Assembly (NCBI RefSeq): GCF_026151205.1
Contig: NW_026971775.1
Location: forward strand, 1-60,311
DNA length: 60,311 nt
Source: Bolinopsis microptera
Lineage: Eukaryota; Ctenophora; Tentaculata; Lobata; Bolinopsidae
Direction: 5' to 3'
Below are positions 11,090 to 22,130 of the stretch, piece after piece (within the stretch, counting starts at the first letter, position 1; each line of letters starts with the position of its first letter). A program made the position numbers and the translations under genes. The notes beneath the pieces are model-generated. The model saw only the letters and a list, made by a program, of their open reading frames with translations. It was not told the origin of the DNA and made no database searches.

Positions 11090-11330
11090 TGTCTATAAAT
11101 ACCCACACACACACCAGTAAGTCAGTGACTTCTTAGTCTGGTCTGATATTGTTACCCAGTATAGTTTGATTCACGATGCCAATTCTTCGCAGCTCGGTGA
11201 GGCCCAGTGGTGCATCTCGCCGATCTACCGAAATAATTAGTTGCAAGAAAAATTATTTGATGCGCGCCGCGGCCCAGTTGTGCATCACGCTACAACCCAG
11301 TAGTGGAAGTTATTTTTTCTGACCTCGTAT
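11090..11330 (+). promoter_or_regulatory. Weak TATA-type promoter candidate with short ORF
   Basis: TCTATAAATACCC at about 11092-11104 is a good TATA box. The sequence 30-70 bp downstream (cagtgacttcttagtctggt) could hold a start site, and a 48-codon Arg/Ser-rich ORF begins at ATG 11176. Such TATA-plus-short-leader arrangements are common in LTR retrotransposons and histone-like genes, but no further gene or LTR is recognisable. Low confidence. Confidence 0.22.
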
Positions 11331-12069
11331 TCTGTTCTTTTTCTCTCGTCTTTTTAAACCATAACAATTTTGATGAGGATCAAAGAATCAAAGAATTTTT
11401 GCCTGCCTGTTTTAACTTTTTAATATCAGCTGGTATTGTCTCGAAGCCCATAGCCATTTCTATAAAAAATGCCATTATTGCATCTCTGATAAGTCTAGAT
11501 CTTGTAATTGTATCCAAGTACAACAGTCCTCGACATCTCACTTCGTGCCCCAATATACCTTTAAAACAGGATCTACAGCTGATATGATGAACCACATAAA
11601 ATTTGACTTTAAAAAAAACCATCACCCGCCACATTAGCAAAATTTAACAAAATTTTGCAAATTTTGCTGTCCGCTAATGTCCGCCAATGTCCTGCCCTTT
11701 TTTGGACCCCCCCCCCCCCCTATAATAACATCTATGACATTCAAGTGCATTTTAAAGCAAGTTTTATCGTGTTCAGCGTCCTCGAAAACATAGGGTCACA
11801 TGCTTGGTTCCATATTCATTAACAAAAATTCCTTCTATTTTAAAATTTTTGGCCCAGCTAGCTGCCTGCTGGGTTTCAGAAGGTGATACCTGATCAATAT
11901 GCTACAATGATTGCGCAGCTCTAATAATTGGATCCAATTAAACGCAATACACTATATTATTCCATATAAGGCCTGATCAAGTAGCTTGAGCTCTGGTGAC
12001 GTCACAGAATATTCTAGTCGGCATACGACACGTTACGAATGTGATCGCGTGCCCGAGGGTTTACGAATC

Positions 12070-12125
12070 AAGGTCACGTGATAGGATTAGCGGTCACGTG
12101 ATAGAACCGAATGTCACGTGACCTC
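12070..12125. promoter_or_regulatory. Cluster of three TCACGTGA palindromes
   Basis: GTCACGTGA occurs three times within about 55 bp, each an E-box core (CACGTG) for bHLH-ZIP factors. Similar sites lie at 11044-11052, 23505-23513 and 23687-23696. They might be binding sites or simply parts of a repeat; no gene start is adjacent. Confidence 0.35.
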
Positions 12126-12625
12126 AGTTATCCCCTATATGGCACAACTAGCTGTTATTGATCAGCTCTTAATTGGGCTGCAATCCTTGATAGGCATTTT
12201 TATAAATTTTTAATACTTTTCAAATTTTACAGAGTACAGCAATAGATGAATATAAAATAGAATCGTTCAAAATATCGCCCCCATCTGTAAAATATGATGG
12301 GCATCCAAACACGGTAAGCACATAGTGAACTATGTCCGCAGTAACTTGGACCCATTACAACGAATTAATCTAAATCCAAAAATTTATGAAAAACTATTTA
12401 ATAACAAACAAATCCATGGTGAATAACTGTGGATATAGAGTCAAAATTGGTATTTCAATACGTCAAATTCCAGATACATTAGATACAGGTCTGATGTGTG
12501 AGGAGGTGTGCGGGTGAAGTGTGATATGATGTTGAAAGTATAGGAAGGTAGATAAAAAATTAATAAAACAAAAATAATAATAATATGGGGAGCAAAGAGA
12601 CTAGGCTAGACTGTTGTTTCACTAT

Positions 12626-14311
12626 CTAATAAACATTTCCATAGATGCTTAGTATAGTGACCTCAGCTTTGAAAAGACTAGTAGACACAATCTGTCTTAC
12701 CTGTAAAGGGAGTCCATTCCACAGTATATGGGTTCTGTAGAAAAATGATTTTGCCAGTGGGCTATTTGAGGTACATATGGTGTGGGAATTCTGACTTAAC
12801 TTAGGTAAAATTGATGACACAATAGACAGACTGTCGAGGTGGCAACGTCTTAGTCGAGAAGTGCCCTGATATAAAGAGAGATAGTGAGGCAGCGATACAG
12901 GAATTAAATTATTCAGAACTTTGTGGAAAAAAATAAGATCATTCAAGTCAAACTTTTGAGACAAAGGGAGAATGTCGACAAGCTTGCACTTTTTGACATA
13001 TTGCTCAGGTGGATAACTGCGGCCCTCTCCAGACAGAATCCATTTAATAGCTCTCTTTTGGAGACTTTCTAATTTATCACTAAGTGATTTATTACAAGGG
13101 CGAAAGATTAAGGAACAATTTTCGAATTGGCTACGAACCAGGGAGAGGTAAAGCGCCCGGTGACGTTTCTGATCAATGACAATATGGCCATTTCTTCTGA
13201 CCATACCAAGTTGTTGGCAGGCCTTAGTATAAATTCTGTCGCACTGACTATTCCAACTTAGCTTAGGAGTAACATCGACTCCAAGATATTTTTCTAACTC
13301 TACATACACAAGAGGAGAGCCATCAAGATTATATGCGAATGGAGGAGATAAAGATGGTTTTCCTGAAACAATAAGCACTTTACATTTTGCTGGATGGAAT
13401 CACATTTTGTTTCTTAGTGCCCAGTCAGAGAGATAGTCTATATCCATTTGCAAATTAGTATTATCAGAAGATGAATGTATTTTACGCCAGATTTTTGTAT
13501 CATCGGCATACAAAACAATATCAGTATTATCCGAAAGGCCAATAGGAATATCATTGATAAACAATACAAAAAGTAAGGGACCAAGAATAGAGCCCTGGAG
13601 GACACCAGAATTAACTGAGAGGGTAGATGACATCTCATTACCAATAACCACTCTTTGGAAACGGCCTTGAAGGTAATTGGTAAGAAATTTGAGAAGTGTA
13701 CCATCAATGTTATATAAGGTCTTTAGCTTATGAAGAAGGATATCATGATTTACAGAATCAAATGCCTTAGCAAAATCAAAATACACAACATGATTGATAA
13801 TGTTTTCGTTAAGAGACAATGCCAGGCTATCACAAAAGTCAACCATATTGGTTGTGCATGACTTGTACTCTAGAAAACCATGCTGCCTGGGATCAAGAAG
13901 GGTACTTGTCAAAGAAAGCAGTTTACGTTTAACAATGCGCTCAAAAACTTTCATGACTAAACAAGTAAGGGATATTGGTCTATAGTTTTCAATCTCACTT
14001 TTCTTACCTTTCTTAAATATTGGGACAACATTTGCAAGTTTCCATTCTTGTGGAATGTAGCCGCTGTTGTCCCTGGGCTTTATTTGAATTAATATTTGAA
14101 AGAAGATTACGAACATCCCGATGATCGAAGTCAATATCAAAATCAACATCACTGACATAGGAGATGTCAGTGTCATAAAGTGAAAGATCTGAAAACTGGT
14201 TATAAAAGAAAGAATTGAAAAGTTCAGCTTGATCTTTGGGTTTGAACCGAAGCTGTCCAGAATAAAAAACACAATTAGGAATACGGCAGGAGTTAGATTG
14301 ATACTTAACAT
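12626..14311 (-). pseudogene. LINE B ORF2: reverse transcriptase and C-terminal region
   Basis: The reverse transcriptase blocks appear in order: [48 protein letters not shown] (block A Asp), VLQGSILGPLLF, VLYADDTKIW (catalytic YADD), then, after an in-frame TGA at about 13398, FHPAKCKVL and the C-terminal region ending ILSIYGNVY at 12626. Upstream of about 14085 the frame shifts and a block-1 segment appears deleted: NKAQG is followed too closely by YIPQEWK. The enzyme would copy the element's RNA at a nicked target site; this copy cannot be functional. Confidence 0.85.
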
Positions 14312-14702
14312 GTGACCAAAACTTCTTAGTTATAAGCGCTGGATCATCACTATTGAAAAGATTGTCTCTTATTTTGGCTGATGAAAGCCTCTTAAAATCT
14401 TTACGGCTAGTAACAAACTTTAACTCATCAGAAATAGAACCAGAAATTTTAAATCTAGCTCTGAGTCTATATTTTTTACGGCATGAAGAAAAAAGTTCAC
14501 TGTCGAACCACGGGGGTTGGAACTCTGATTTAATAGTTACTTTAGGAATATGTATATCAAATAAATTCATAATGCAGTCTTTAACTAACTTCCAAGACGA
14601 ATCAGGATCTAGGCATTCTAGGACTTGCCAATTAATCGAGCATAATTCACGATTAATCATGTCCCAGTTTGCTTTCTTAAAATTATAGATTTTACGTTTA
14701 GG
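14013..14702 (-). pseudogene. LINE B ORF2: linker between endonuclease and reverse transcriptase
   Basis: Minus-strand frame with [38 protein letters not shown] and [18 protein letters not shown], the linker typical of CR1/L2-type ORF2 (PWf-d-el...kkk-yr...kr...fW-yvk). It stays open into the adjacent (GTCTTT)n microsatellite, which is read as Ser-Leu repeats, giving a spurious 591-codon ORF. The genuine coding part ends at the junction near 14702. The linker continues in sense from the endonuclease part at 19701-20496. Confidence 0.8.
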
Positions 14703-15701
14703 AGACAAAGACAAAGACAAAGACAAAGACAAAGACAAAGACAAAGACAAAGACAAAGACAAAGACAAAGACAAAGACAGAGACAAAGACAAAGACAAAG
14801 ACAAAGACAAAGACAAAGACAAAGACAAAGACAAAGACAAAGACAAAGACAAAGACAAAGACAAAGACAAAGACAAAGACAGAGACAAAGACAAAGACAA
14901 AGACAAAGACAAAGACAAAGACAAAGACAAAGACAAAGACAAAGACAAAGACAAAGACAAAGACAAAGACAAAGACAAAGACAAAGACAAAGACAAAGAC
15001 AAAGACAAAGACAAAGACAAAGACAAAGACAAAGACAAAGACAAAGACAAAGACAAAGACAAAGACAAAGACAAAGACAAAGACAAAGACAAAGACAAAG
15101 ACAAAGACAAAGACAAAGACAAAGACAAAGACAAAGACACAGACAAAGACAAAGACAAAGACAAAGACAAAGACAAAGACAAAGACAAAGACAAAGACAA
15201 AGACAAAGACAAAGACAAAGACAAAGACAAAGACAAAGACAAAGACAAAGACAAAGACAAAGACAAAGACAAAGACAAAGACAAAGACAAAGACAAAGAC
15301 AAAGACAAAGACAAAGACAAAGACAAAGACAAAGACAAAGACAAAGACAAAGACAAAGACAAAGACAAAGACAAAGACAAAGACAAAGACAAAGACAAAG
15401 ACAAAGACAAAGACAAAGACAAAGACAAAGACAAAGACAAAGACAAAGACAAAGACAAAGACAAAGACAAAGACAAAGACAAAGACAAAGACAAAGACAA
15501 AGACAAAGACAAAGACAAAGACAAAGACAAAGACAAAGACAAAGACAAAGACAAAGACAAAGACAAAGACAAAGACAAAGACAAAGACAAAGACAAAGAC
15601 AAAGACAAAGACAAAGACAAAGACAAAGACAAAGACAAAGACAAAGACAAAGACAAAGACAAAGACAAAGACAAAGACAAAGACAAAGACAAAGACAAAG
15701 A
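14703..15701. repeat. Microsatellite (AAAGAC)n, about 166 copies
   Basis: Nearly perfect hexanucleotide array of about 1 kb. Only three interruptions are visible: AGAGAC near 14779 and 14881, and ACAGAC near 15139. It lies exactly at the 5' truncation point of LINE C, whose own first bases include gataaagac, so the array may have grown from that junction. Confidence 0.97.
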
Positions 15702-16043
15702 TCCTGTTCTTGATAAAGACTGCATCTTTGATAATTTCTCTGAGATAACAGCTGATGAACTCAAAGACCTGGTATCAAAGATGTCCAAAAAGTTCTGCTG
15801 CTTGGATCCGATCCCAGCATTTCTCTTAAAAAACTGTGTTGATGAACTAACACCTTTTTTACTTCATGTATTGAACTCATCCTTGAAGACTGAAGTCTTT
15901 CCCTCAGATATGAAGAAAGCAGTCATCAAACCGACTTTGAAGAAGGAAAATGCTGATGTTGATATTCTCAGTAACTATCGACCAGTGTCTAACCTTTCTG
16001 CCTTCTCTAAGATCCTAGAGAGAATTGTACTAAACCAGCTTAA
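15702..16043 (+). pseudogene. LINE C reverse transcriptase, N-terminal half
   Basis: In frame from the microsatellite edge: [63 protein letters not shown], ending in NQL at the TTAA insertion of element T2. These are the start of an L2-like reverse transcriptase (blocks 0-2). The endonuclease and all upstream regions are missing, as is usual for a 5'-truncated LINE. Joining 16043 to 17460 (one TTAA retained) continues the frame exactly into the second half at 17460. Confidence 0.88.
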
Positions 16044-17459
16044 GGGGACATACACCAAAACCTTTTTTGCCGGGACCCGGGATTTGACTTCATATTATGA
16101 AAGTATAGATTACAACTGTAAGATTTTAGGCATTGAAAAATTTTTTTGAGAGTACGCACATTCGAAAAAAAAATTATTTTCTTTTTCGAAAGTTTTGGAA
16201 ATTTTTAGAAGTGTGTCACTGTTATACCGATATTTCAGTCATTTTAAACGTTTTTTGGCTGATTGTTTAACTGAACATTATTTACAATCAGTACAAGAAG
16301 CCCTGTAAAGGATTTTATAATTAAAGAATAGATGACGAAGTTACAGACCAAACAAGGTCGAGAGAAGCAAAATTGAAATTTTTGTAAAAATCAGAGTTGT
16401 ATATTTTACCATTCACCCAGGTCATAAGATATCGCTTCAAAAATTCTTGTGAGTGTAGCTGATTATTATATCCAACTTTTTGGAACAGGATTTCTCTCAA
16501 TTTTGAGTTTTAAGGTATGAAATGTGGCCTCAAACGACTTAGTAAAATTCATCGTAAAAAAGGGCCAAACATGGCAGATTTAAGGCTTAAAATGCCTATA
16601 ACTCAAAAAGCATAAATTTCTTTGAAATAATTTTTACAGAATCGTAATCAGCTTGAGAAGACGAATCTTTTAGTACCAAATTTATAATAGTTAAAAGGTT
16701 AAAGACACAAAATTTGTTAAAAAATGTGTACAATTTGTACAAAATTTATATAAGGGGGGACCCTTGTGTTCGAGCTGGAAAATTATTTAAGACAATTTGT
16801 CTTCTAAAATCACCTATTTGGTACTAAAAGATTCGTCTTCTCAAGCTGATTACGATTCTGTAAAAATTATTTCAAAAAAATTGATGCTTTTTTGAGCTAT
16901 AGGCATTTTAAGCCTTAAATCTGCCATGTTTGGCCCTTTTTTACGATGAATTTTACTCAGTCGTTTGAGGCCACATTTCATACCTTAAAACTCAAAATTG
17001 AGAGAAATCCTGTTCCAAAAAGTTGAATATAATAATCAGCTACACTCACAAGAATTTTTGAAGCGATATCTTATGACCTGGGTGAATGGTAAAATATACA
17101 ACTCTGATTTTTACAAAAATTTCAATTTTGCTTCTCTCGACCTTGTTTGGTCTGTAACTTCGTCATCTATTCTTTAATTATAAAATCCTTTACAGGGCTT
17201 CTTGTACGGATTGTAAATAATGTTCAGTTAAACAATCAGCCAAAAAACGTTTAAAATGACTGAAATATCGGTATTACAGTGACAGACTTCTCAAAATTTC
17301 CAAAACTTTCGAAAAATAAAATAATTTTTTTTTCGAATGTGCGTACTCTCAAAAAAAATTTTCAATGCCTCAAATCTTACAGTTGTAATCTATACTTTCA
17401 TAATATGAAGTCAAATCCCGGGTCCCGGCAAAAAAAGGTTTTGGTGTATGTCCCCTTAA
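16040..17459. mobile_element. Foldback TTAA element T2 inserted in LINE C
   Basis: TTAA at 16040-16043 and at 17456-17459 bracket a 1412-bp insert beginning GGGGACATACACCAAAACC and ending with its complement. The two arms (about 16044-16682 and 16817-17455) are near-perfect inverted repeats around a spacer of about 134 bp. There is no transposase ORF. Removing the insert with one TTAA restores the LINE C reading frame, so insertion was recent relative to decay of the host element. Ends match element T1 (TTAAGGGG-purine-CATACAC). Confidence 0.93.
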
Positions 17460-19120
17460 TGTCCATCTAACGAACCATAGCCTTTACTCAAAAGTCCAAT
17501 CTGGATACCGCCCTAATCACAGCTGTGAAACATTACTTGTGAGAATGTGTGATGATCTTAACAAAGAAATTGAAGCTGGGAATGTTGTCATAGTTGTACT
17601 TTTTGACTTAAGTGCAGCATTTGATACCATTGACCACACAGTCTTATTGGAAAAGCTTTTGAAAGATTATGGAATTACTGGAAGTGCGCTGCAATGGATA
17701 AAGTCCTACCTTGAGAAAAGACATTTCTGTGTCAAGATTGATGATACTCTTTCTTCTTTCTTGGAGCTTTTGTTTGGAGTTCCCCAGGGATCACTCTTGG
17801 GGCCTATTCTTTTCATCCTCTATATCAAAGCTCTCCAGAAAATTGCGGCCAAATATGGTCTTGATATACAGCTCTATGCGGATGATTCTCAACTGTACAT
17901 CTCATTTCAACCAAACCGTGTGGTACAGTTCACTGATGTCCAAGACAGAACAAACAAATGTCTCGCAGAGATAAAAGCATGGATGGTGAAGGATTACATG
18001 AAACTGAATGAAAGTAAAACAGAACTATTGGTGTTAGGAAAGAGACATATTCTAAAGAAGTGTGAACTCAGTGTCAGACTGCAATTTGGAAGCACTGAAA
18101 TTCTGCCTACGGAGTGTAAAGGAGACAGCTGGAAGAGTCTGGGTGTCAAATTTGATGAAACTCTAAATATGGAAAGACAGATCAATAATGTCAAAAGGAA
18201 ATGCAGCTGGACAATGATGAATCTAAGAACCATTGGTCGTTACCTTGATGAAGGCATTAAATTGATGCTGGTGAAACAACTGGTCATATCTAAATTAGAC
18301 TACTGTAATTCTCTTTACATGAATCTACCCAAGACCAGATTGAACAAACTTAGATCAACCCTTAATGGGGCAGTTCGTTTCATCTATAACATAGAAGAGA
18401 GGACCACGGACTTGGTTCCCTTCTATAAGAAGGCCCACATACTCCCTATAGACCAACGAATCTTCTTTAAAGTTTGTCTTTTAACCCACAAATCAGTTCA
18501 CAGTACTGCACCTGATTACCTCAAAGCACTACTGGATGTGGATGTAGTGGATAAAGAACTCTCAAAAACCATGACCATGACCGGGTCGAAGAGACCTGAT
18601 GACCATCTCATGCTCAAAGTACCAAAGAATAAAAGGTCCAAAGTTGATGACAGACGTTTCTCAAGCCATGCACCGATTGCATGGAACTCTCTTCCCCTGA
18701 TGTTGAGATGTATTACTGATACCAACTGTTTCAAGCGAATGTTAAAGAATCATTTATATAATCAGTTCTGATGTTTTTCTTTCCATTGTCTTCACTTTGC
18801 AAGACACATTGGCTTTTATTTTTACCGCACTCCATTTTATGCCTTGATCTCTTACTTACTTGGATCTGATTCTTTCTTGATTGATTATGTCACTGTAATT
18901 ACCTTTATTATACCTACATGTACTGTATGGTTTCTGCTTCTATTTAGTTTAGTGTGGTTTACAATAAATGATGTTTTAATTTTGTCTTTGCCTTATGCTG
19001 AGTTATACTTTAGTTCACTTTTATACTTTTGCTCACATTACTCACAGTCAGCCGCTCTGACATGGTTAACCACCTTCCTTGTGTTGTTGGTTAATCATAT
19101 GAGCGGGATATAAATACCTC
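17460..19120 (+). pseudogene. LINE C reverse transcriptase, C-terminal part and 3' UTR
   Basis: The frame continues from 17460 (VHLTNHSLYSKVQSGYRP), then FDLSAAFDTIDHTVLLEKL (block A), FGVPQGSLLGPILFILY, QLYADDSQLYISF (catalytic YADD), KTELLVLG, and the thumb and C-terminal region to the stop at 18771 (FKRMLKNHLYNQF). A T-rich 3' UTR follows, ending gagcgggatataaatacc before the (TCATT) array. The YADDSQLY form and the 3' repeat tail resemble the L2 clade. From 15702 to 18771 the only interruption is T2. Confidence 0.88.
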
Positions 19121-19700
19121 ATTTCATTTCATTTCATTTCATTTCATTTCATTTCATTTCATTTCATTTCATTTCATTTCATTTCATTTCATTTCATTTC
19201 ATTTCATTTCATTTCATTTCATTTCATTTCATTTCATTTCATTTCATTTCATTTCATTTCATTTCATTTCATTTCATTTCATTTCATTTCATTTCATTTC
19301 ATTTCATTTCATTTCATTTCATTTCATTTCATTTCATTTCATTTCATTTCATTTCATTTCATTTCATTTCATTTCATTTCATTTCATTTCATTTCATTTC
19401 ATTTCATTTCATTTCATTTCATTTCATTTCATTTCATTTCATTTCATTTCATTTCATTTCATTTCATTTCATTTCATTTCATTTCATTTCATTTCATTTC
19501 ATTTCATTTCATTTCATTTCATTTCATTTCATTTCATTTCATTTCATTTCATTTCATTTCATTTCATTTCATTTCATTTCATTTCATTTCATTTCATTTC
19601 ATTTCATTTCATTTCATTTCATTTCATTTCATTTCATTTCATTTCATTTCATTTCATTTCATTTCATTTCATTTCATTTCATTTCATTTCATTTCATTTC
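19121..19700. repeat. Microsatellite (ATTTC)n, 116 perfect copies
   Basis: A 580-bp uninterrupted pentanucleotide array directly after the LINE C 3' UTR. L2-type LINEs end in short tandem repeats used in priming; this array most likely expanded from such a tail. It directly abuts the LINE B target sequence (gggaaaaggag) at 19701. Confidence 0.97.
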
Positions 19701-21018
19701 GGGAAAAGGAGTTTTTAATTGAGAAAGTGACAGGAAAATGATCAGATTTGCACACGGAATGAGGGTCACAGACATTCAAGTTATCGATTGTGTTATCTCA
19801 ATTACTGAGAAGAATGTTTAATGTATTACCACTTTTATGGGTGGGTGATGTGATCAACTGGGAGAGAGAAAGATCACTGAAAGAATCTATGAAGGATTTC
19901 TCAATAAGTACGGTACTGGATGGGGGAGATTTAAAATCACCAATAACATAGATTTTAGGGGGATTCTTTTTGGAAACTAGCTTGCCAATATAACTAACTA
20001 TGACATCATGATTAGGTAACCCAAGAGTTCCTACTCTATAGCAAGTACAGATTACAATATTCTCTTTGTTAGGAAAAGCAATTTTAACGGCAAGCATTTC
20101 TGCACCTAGGCTAACTGGTAGTCGGGTTGTAGTGGCGTCGAGATCAGACCGAACAGCCAAAAGAACACCACCTCCATTTTCCCTAAACTTTTTAGGGTTA
20201 TTAGGATCTTGAGGATGAGTCTTTCTCGTGCGGTCATTGCGGAAGATTTTATATTGAGAAGAAGGAAACATTTCGTTGCTAGAAATAGACTTTTTGAGCC
20301 AAGTCTCATTTAGGGCAATTATGTCAGGCTGCTCTATGTTAGCAAAGGTTTGAAGTTCGGAAATCTTATTACCATCAAGAAGGGGATGGGAGGAGCTTAG
20401 GTTACTGAAAGGAATAAGACCTTGGTCATTTTGGTAGAGTACAGATAGGGAGTTGGGACCTGGATTAAGCATAGAAGGATTAACAAGAGTTATCAAAAGA
20501 AAGTTAAGATAGAAAACCTAAAGAATGAATAAAAAGACTAGACGCCTGAGGCGGCTGGAATACTTGACTCTATTCATCTTACCAGGGAGAAGAACATTTC
20601 TTATAAACCATGAGGAGATAATTACAAACAAAAGTTTGAGGTGGGAGCAAGCAAGAAATGGTATAAGATAACGTGGGCTGTCAAGGAGTAGAACTAGAGA
20701 GGAATGAATATTAGAATCTAGGGGGAATACGGTGTTCATGGACCTAGTCGTGGATAGAAGAATTGGGAGAAAGTAAGTCATGATGAGAGAATAGAAGAGA
20801 AACATATGATTATGATAATTGTAGTTGATGTGTGGGGTGCATGGAGAATTAAATGTGTAAATTTTGTTAGGTATAAACGTGTTGATATGTATATGTGCAT
20901 TTCTTGACTGTGTACGAGGCCTTTTGCATGCAAAAAGACCTATTCTAAGTCTAAACGATTCATTGTCTAACATATGGGAAAATGGGCAGTGACCGAATGT
21001 ACCTGAAATAGGAGGCAT
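19701..21018 (-). pseudogene. LINE B ORF2: N-terminal leader and APE-type endonuclease
   Basis: From 21018 the minus frame runs through hydrophobic segments (YSLIMTYFLPILL, LKLLFVIISSWF, LVFLFIL), an in-frame TAG at about 20517, then LLITLVNPSMLNPGP. The endonuclease follows: IIALNETWL (catalytic Asn/Glu), GGGVLLAVRSD, YVIGDFKSP (normally GDFN; Asn replaced by Lys), SPTHKSGNTLN, a TGA at 19798, then SDHFPVTF. The enzyme family nicks target DNA for priming. The altered DFN motif and two stops mark it as inactive. The leader plus NPGP resembles the 2A-like leader known in some CR1/L2 ORF2 proteins, lacking the usual Asp and Glu. Confidence 0.8.
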
Positions 21019-21115
21019 AAAATTGAGAAAAAGTTTAAATCAGAGATTTGTTTGAGTTTTAATTATAGGCGCAACGTCTTAATCAAAATATTAAATGAAA
21101 GAAAAGATCAAAGAT

Positions 21116-21769
21116 TTAAATTCCCAGAAGATTATTTACAACCCTATCAAAACTGTGTTCGTTTACAACAAACTTAAGCCAAGTGGACAGTAAACCTAGT
21201 CCTCTCATGTTGAGATGAAGCCAATCATGGTATAGAAGTTCATTACAGGATCTAAAGTCTCGAGTTAAAAAGTCTGAGAAACAGTCTAAGAACACGCAAT
21301 TATTATTTAGGCATAAATCTTTAAGTAGATTATTAAAATCTAGAACATTCTTTGCTATGTAGGAATATAAACACTTAATAGGAAGACAACATTGGATAAT
21401 TATAATTGCAGCGGGAAATAACTGCTTAGTGGTGTCAATTAAGTCAGTAAGATACTTCCTAAGGAACTGAACCCCATACTTAAAATGTTTTATGTCATTT
21501 GTACCAACACTCAATAAAATTTTTTCAATATCGTCAGCTTCTGCAGCTGCATGTGTTTTATAAAAATGCTGAATGTTTTCAGTGATGTCTCTAATTTTTG
21601 CATCACTTTGGGACACATTGATTACTTTCCTACCCCGGAATCCCAACTTATTTGTCCGTACGAATTTTGTCATTGACGTACCAAACAGGACAGTGGTTTT
21701 CCTGCTCTTCGGTTTTCTTGGAGCATTTCGGTAGTAGAGGGTTGGTGTTGAGGTGGTGGTGGGCGGCAT
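21116..21769 (-). CDS. LINE B ORF1, C-terminal SGNH-hydrolase (esterase-like) domain
   Basis: An intact 217-codon frame on the minus strand. After a Pro/Thr-rich linker it has TVLFGTSMTKFV (block I, catalytic Ser in G-T-S), LSVGTNDIKHF (block III, G-T-N-D), and DWLHLNMRG near the C-terminus (D-x-x-H catalytic pair). These are the ordered motifs of SGNH/GDSL hydrolases. SGNH domains are established in ORF1 of CR1-like LINEs, where they may act on lipids or carbohydrates or serve in particle assembly; their role is unsettled. It directly follows the AlkB-like domain, from which it is now separated by a frameshift near 21765. Confidence 0.82.
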   Translation of the reverse strand: MPPTTTSTPTLYYRNAPRKPKSRKTTVLFGTSMTKFVRTNKLGFRGRKVINVSQSDAKIRDITENIQHFYKTHAAAEADDIEKILLSVGTNDIKHFKYGVQFLRKYLTDLIDTTKQLFPAAIIIIQCCLPIKCLYSYIAKNVLDFNNLLKDLCLNNNCVFLDCFSDFLTRDFRSCNELLYHDWLHLNMRGLGLLSTWLKFVVNEHSFDRVVNNLLGI

Positions 21770-22130
21770 AGGAATACATTTGTATCTGTCTTCGGTATCT
21801 GGCAGCGAAAAGATAAGCTATACCGAGTCTCCTTAGCTGAGCTCTCTGCACGAACCTTGTGAAGACAATATTCCTGACACCCCGGTTTCATAATATACAA
21901 ACTACAGTCCTTTGGGTGATATGGCATTTACTGTTACATCGCTTATCCCCATTTTCTGGAATTATGTCGAGGGTCCTCTCAGCTCCAAATGAAACTACAT
22001 AAATACCTTGCGACTGGTCAAGAGACACATCGTCGTCGTTGTGGTACCTAGTTGCACAAGAACCAGACTTGTACATGCTTGCTAGGCATGAGTTTAGCTT
22101 GCAGCCAAACTTGGAGTTGATATCATGCAT
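21770..22130 (-). pseudogene. LINE B ORF1, AlkB-like 2-oxoglutarate/Fe(II) dioxygenase domain
   Basis: In two minus-strand frames joined near 21910-21940. First part: INSKFGCKLNSCLASMYKSG then ATRYHNDDDVSL, whose H-N-D supplies the first two iron ligands, then IYVVSFGAERTLDI. Second part: CSLYIMKPGCQEYCLHKV (third ligand His) and ETRYSLSFRC, with the Arg-x5-Arg that in AlkB proteins contacts 2-oxoglutarate. Order and spacing match AlkB-family demethylases, which remove alkyl groups from nucleic-acid bases. A frameshift inactivates this copy. A 313-bp retroposon cuts the upstream part at 22130. Confidence 0.75.

Larger units (their letters stand above)
10880..12600. other. Non-coding stretch with promoter-like and E-box-rich parts
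   Basis: No convincing gene. 11708-11721 is a C homopolymer. About 12230-12600 is AT-rich sequence leading into the 3' end of LINE B, with aataataataatatg at about 12572-12586. A promoter-like segment and an E-box cluster are listed separately. Confidence 0.4.

Noticed and set aside
14703-15788. 591-codon ORF with hundreds of Ser-Leu repeats (minus strand)
   Set aside because: It is the (AAAGAC)n microsatellite read in one frame and fused by chance to LINE B; no evidence of a real repetitive protein.
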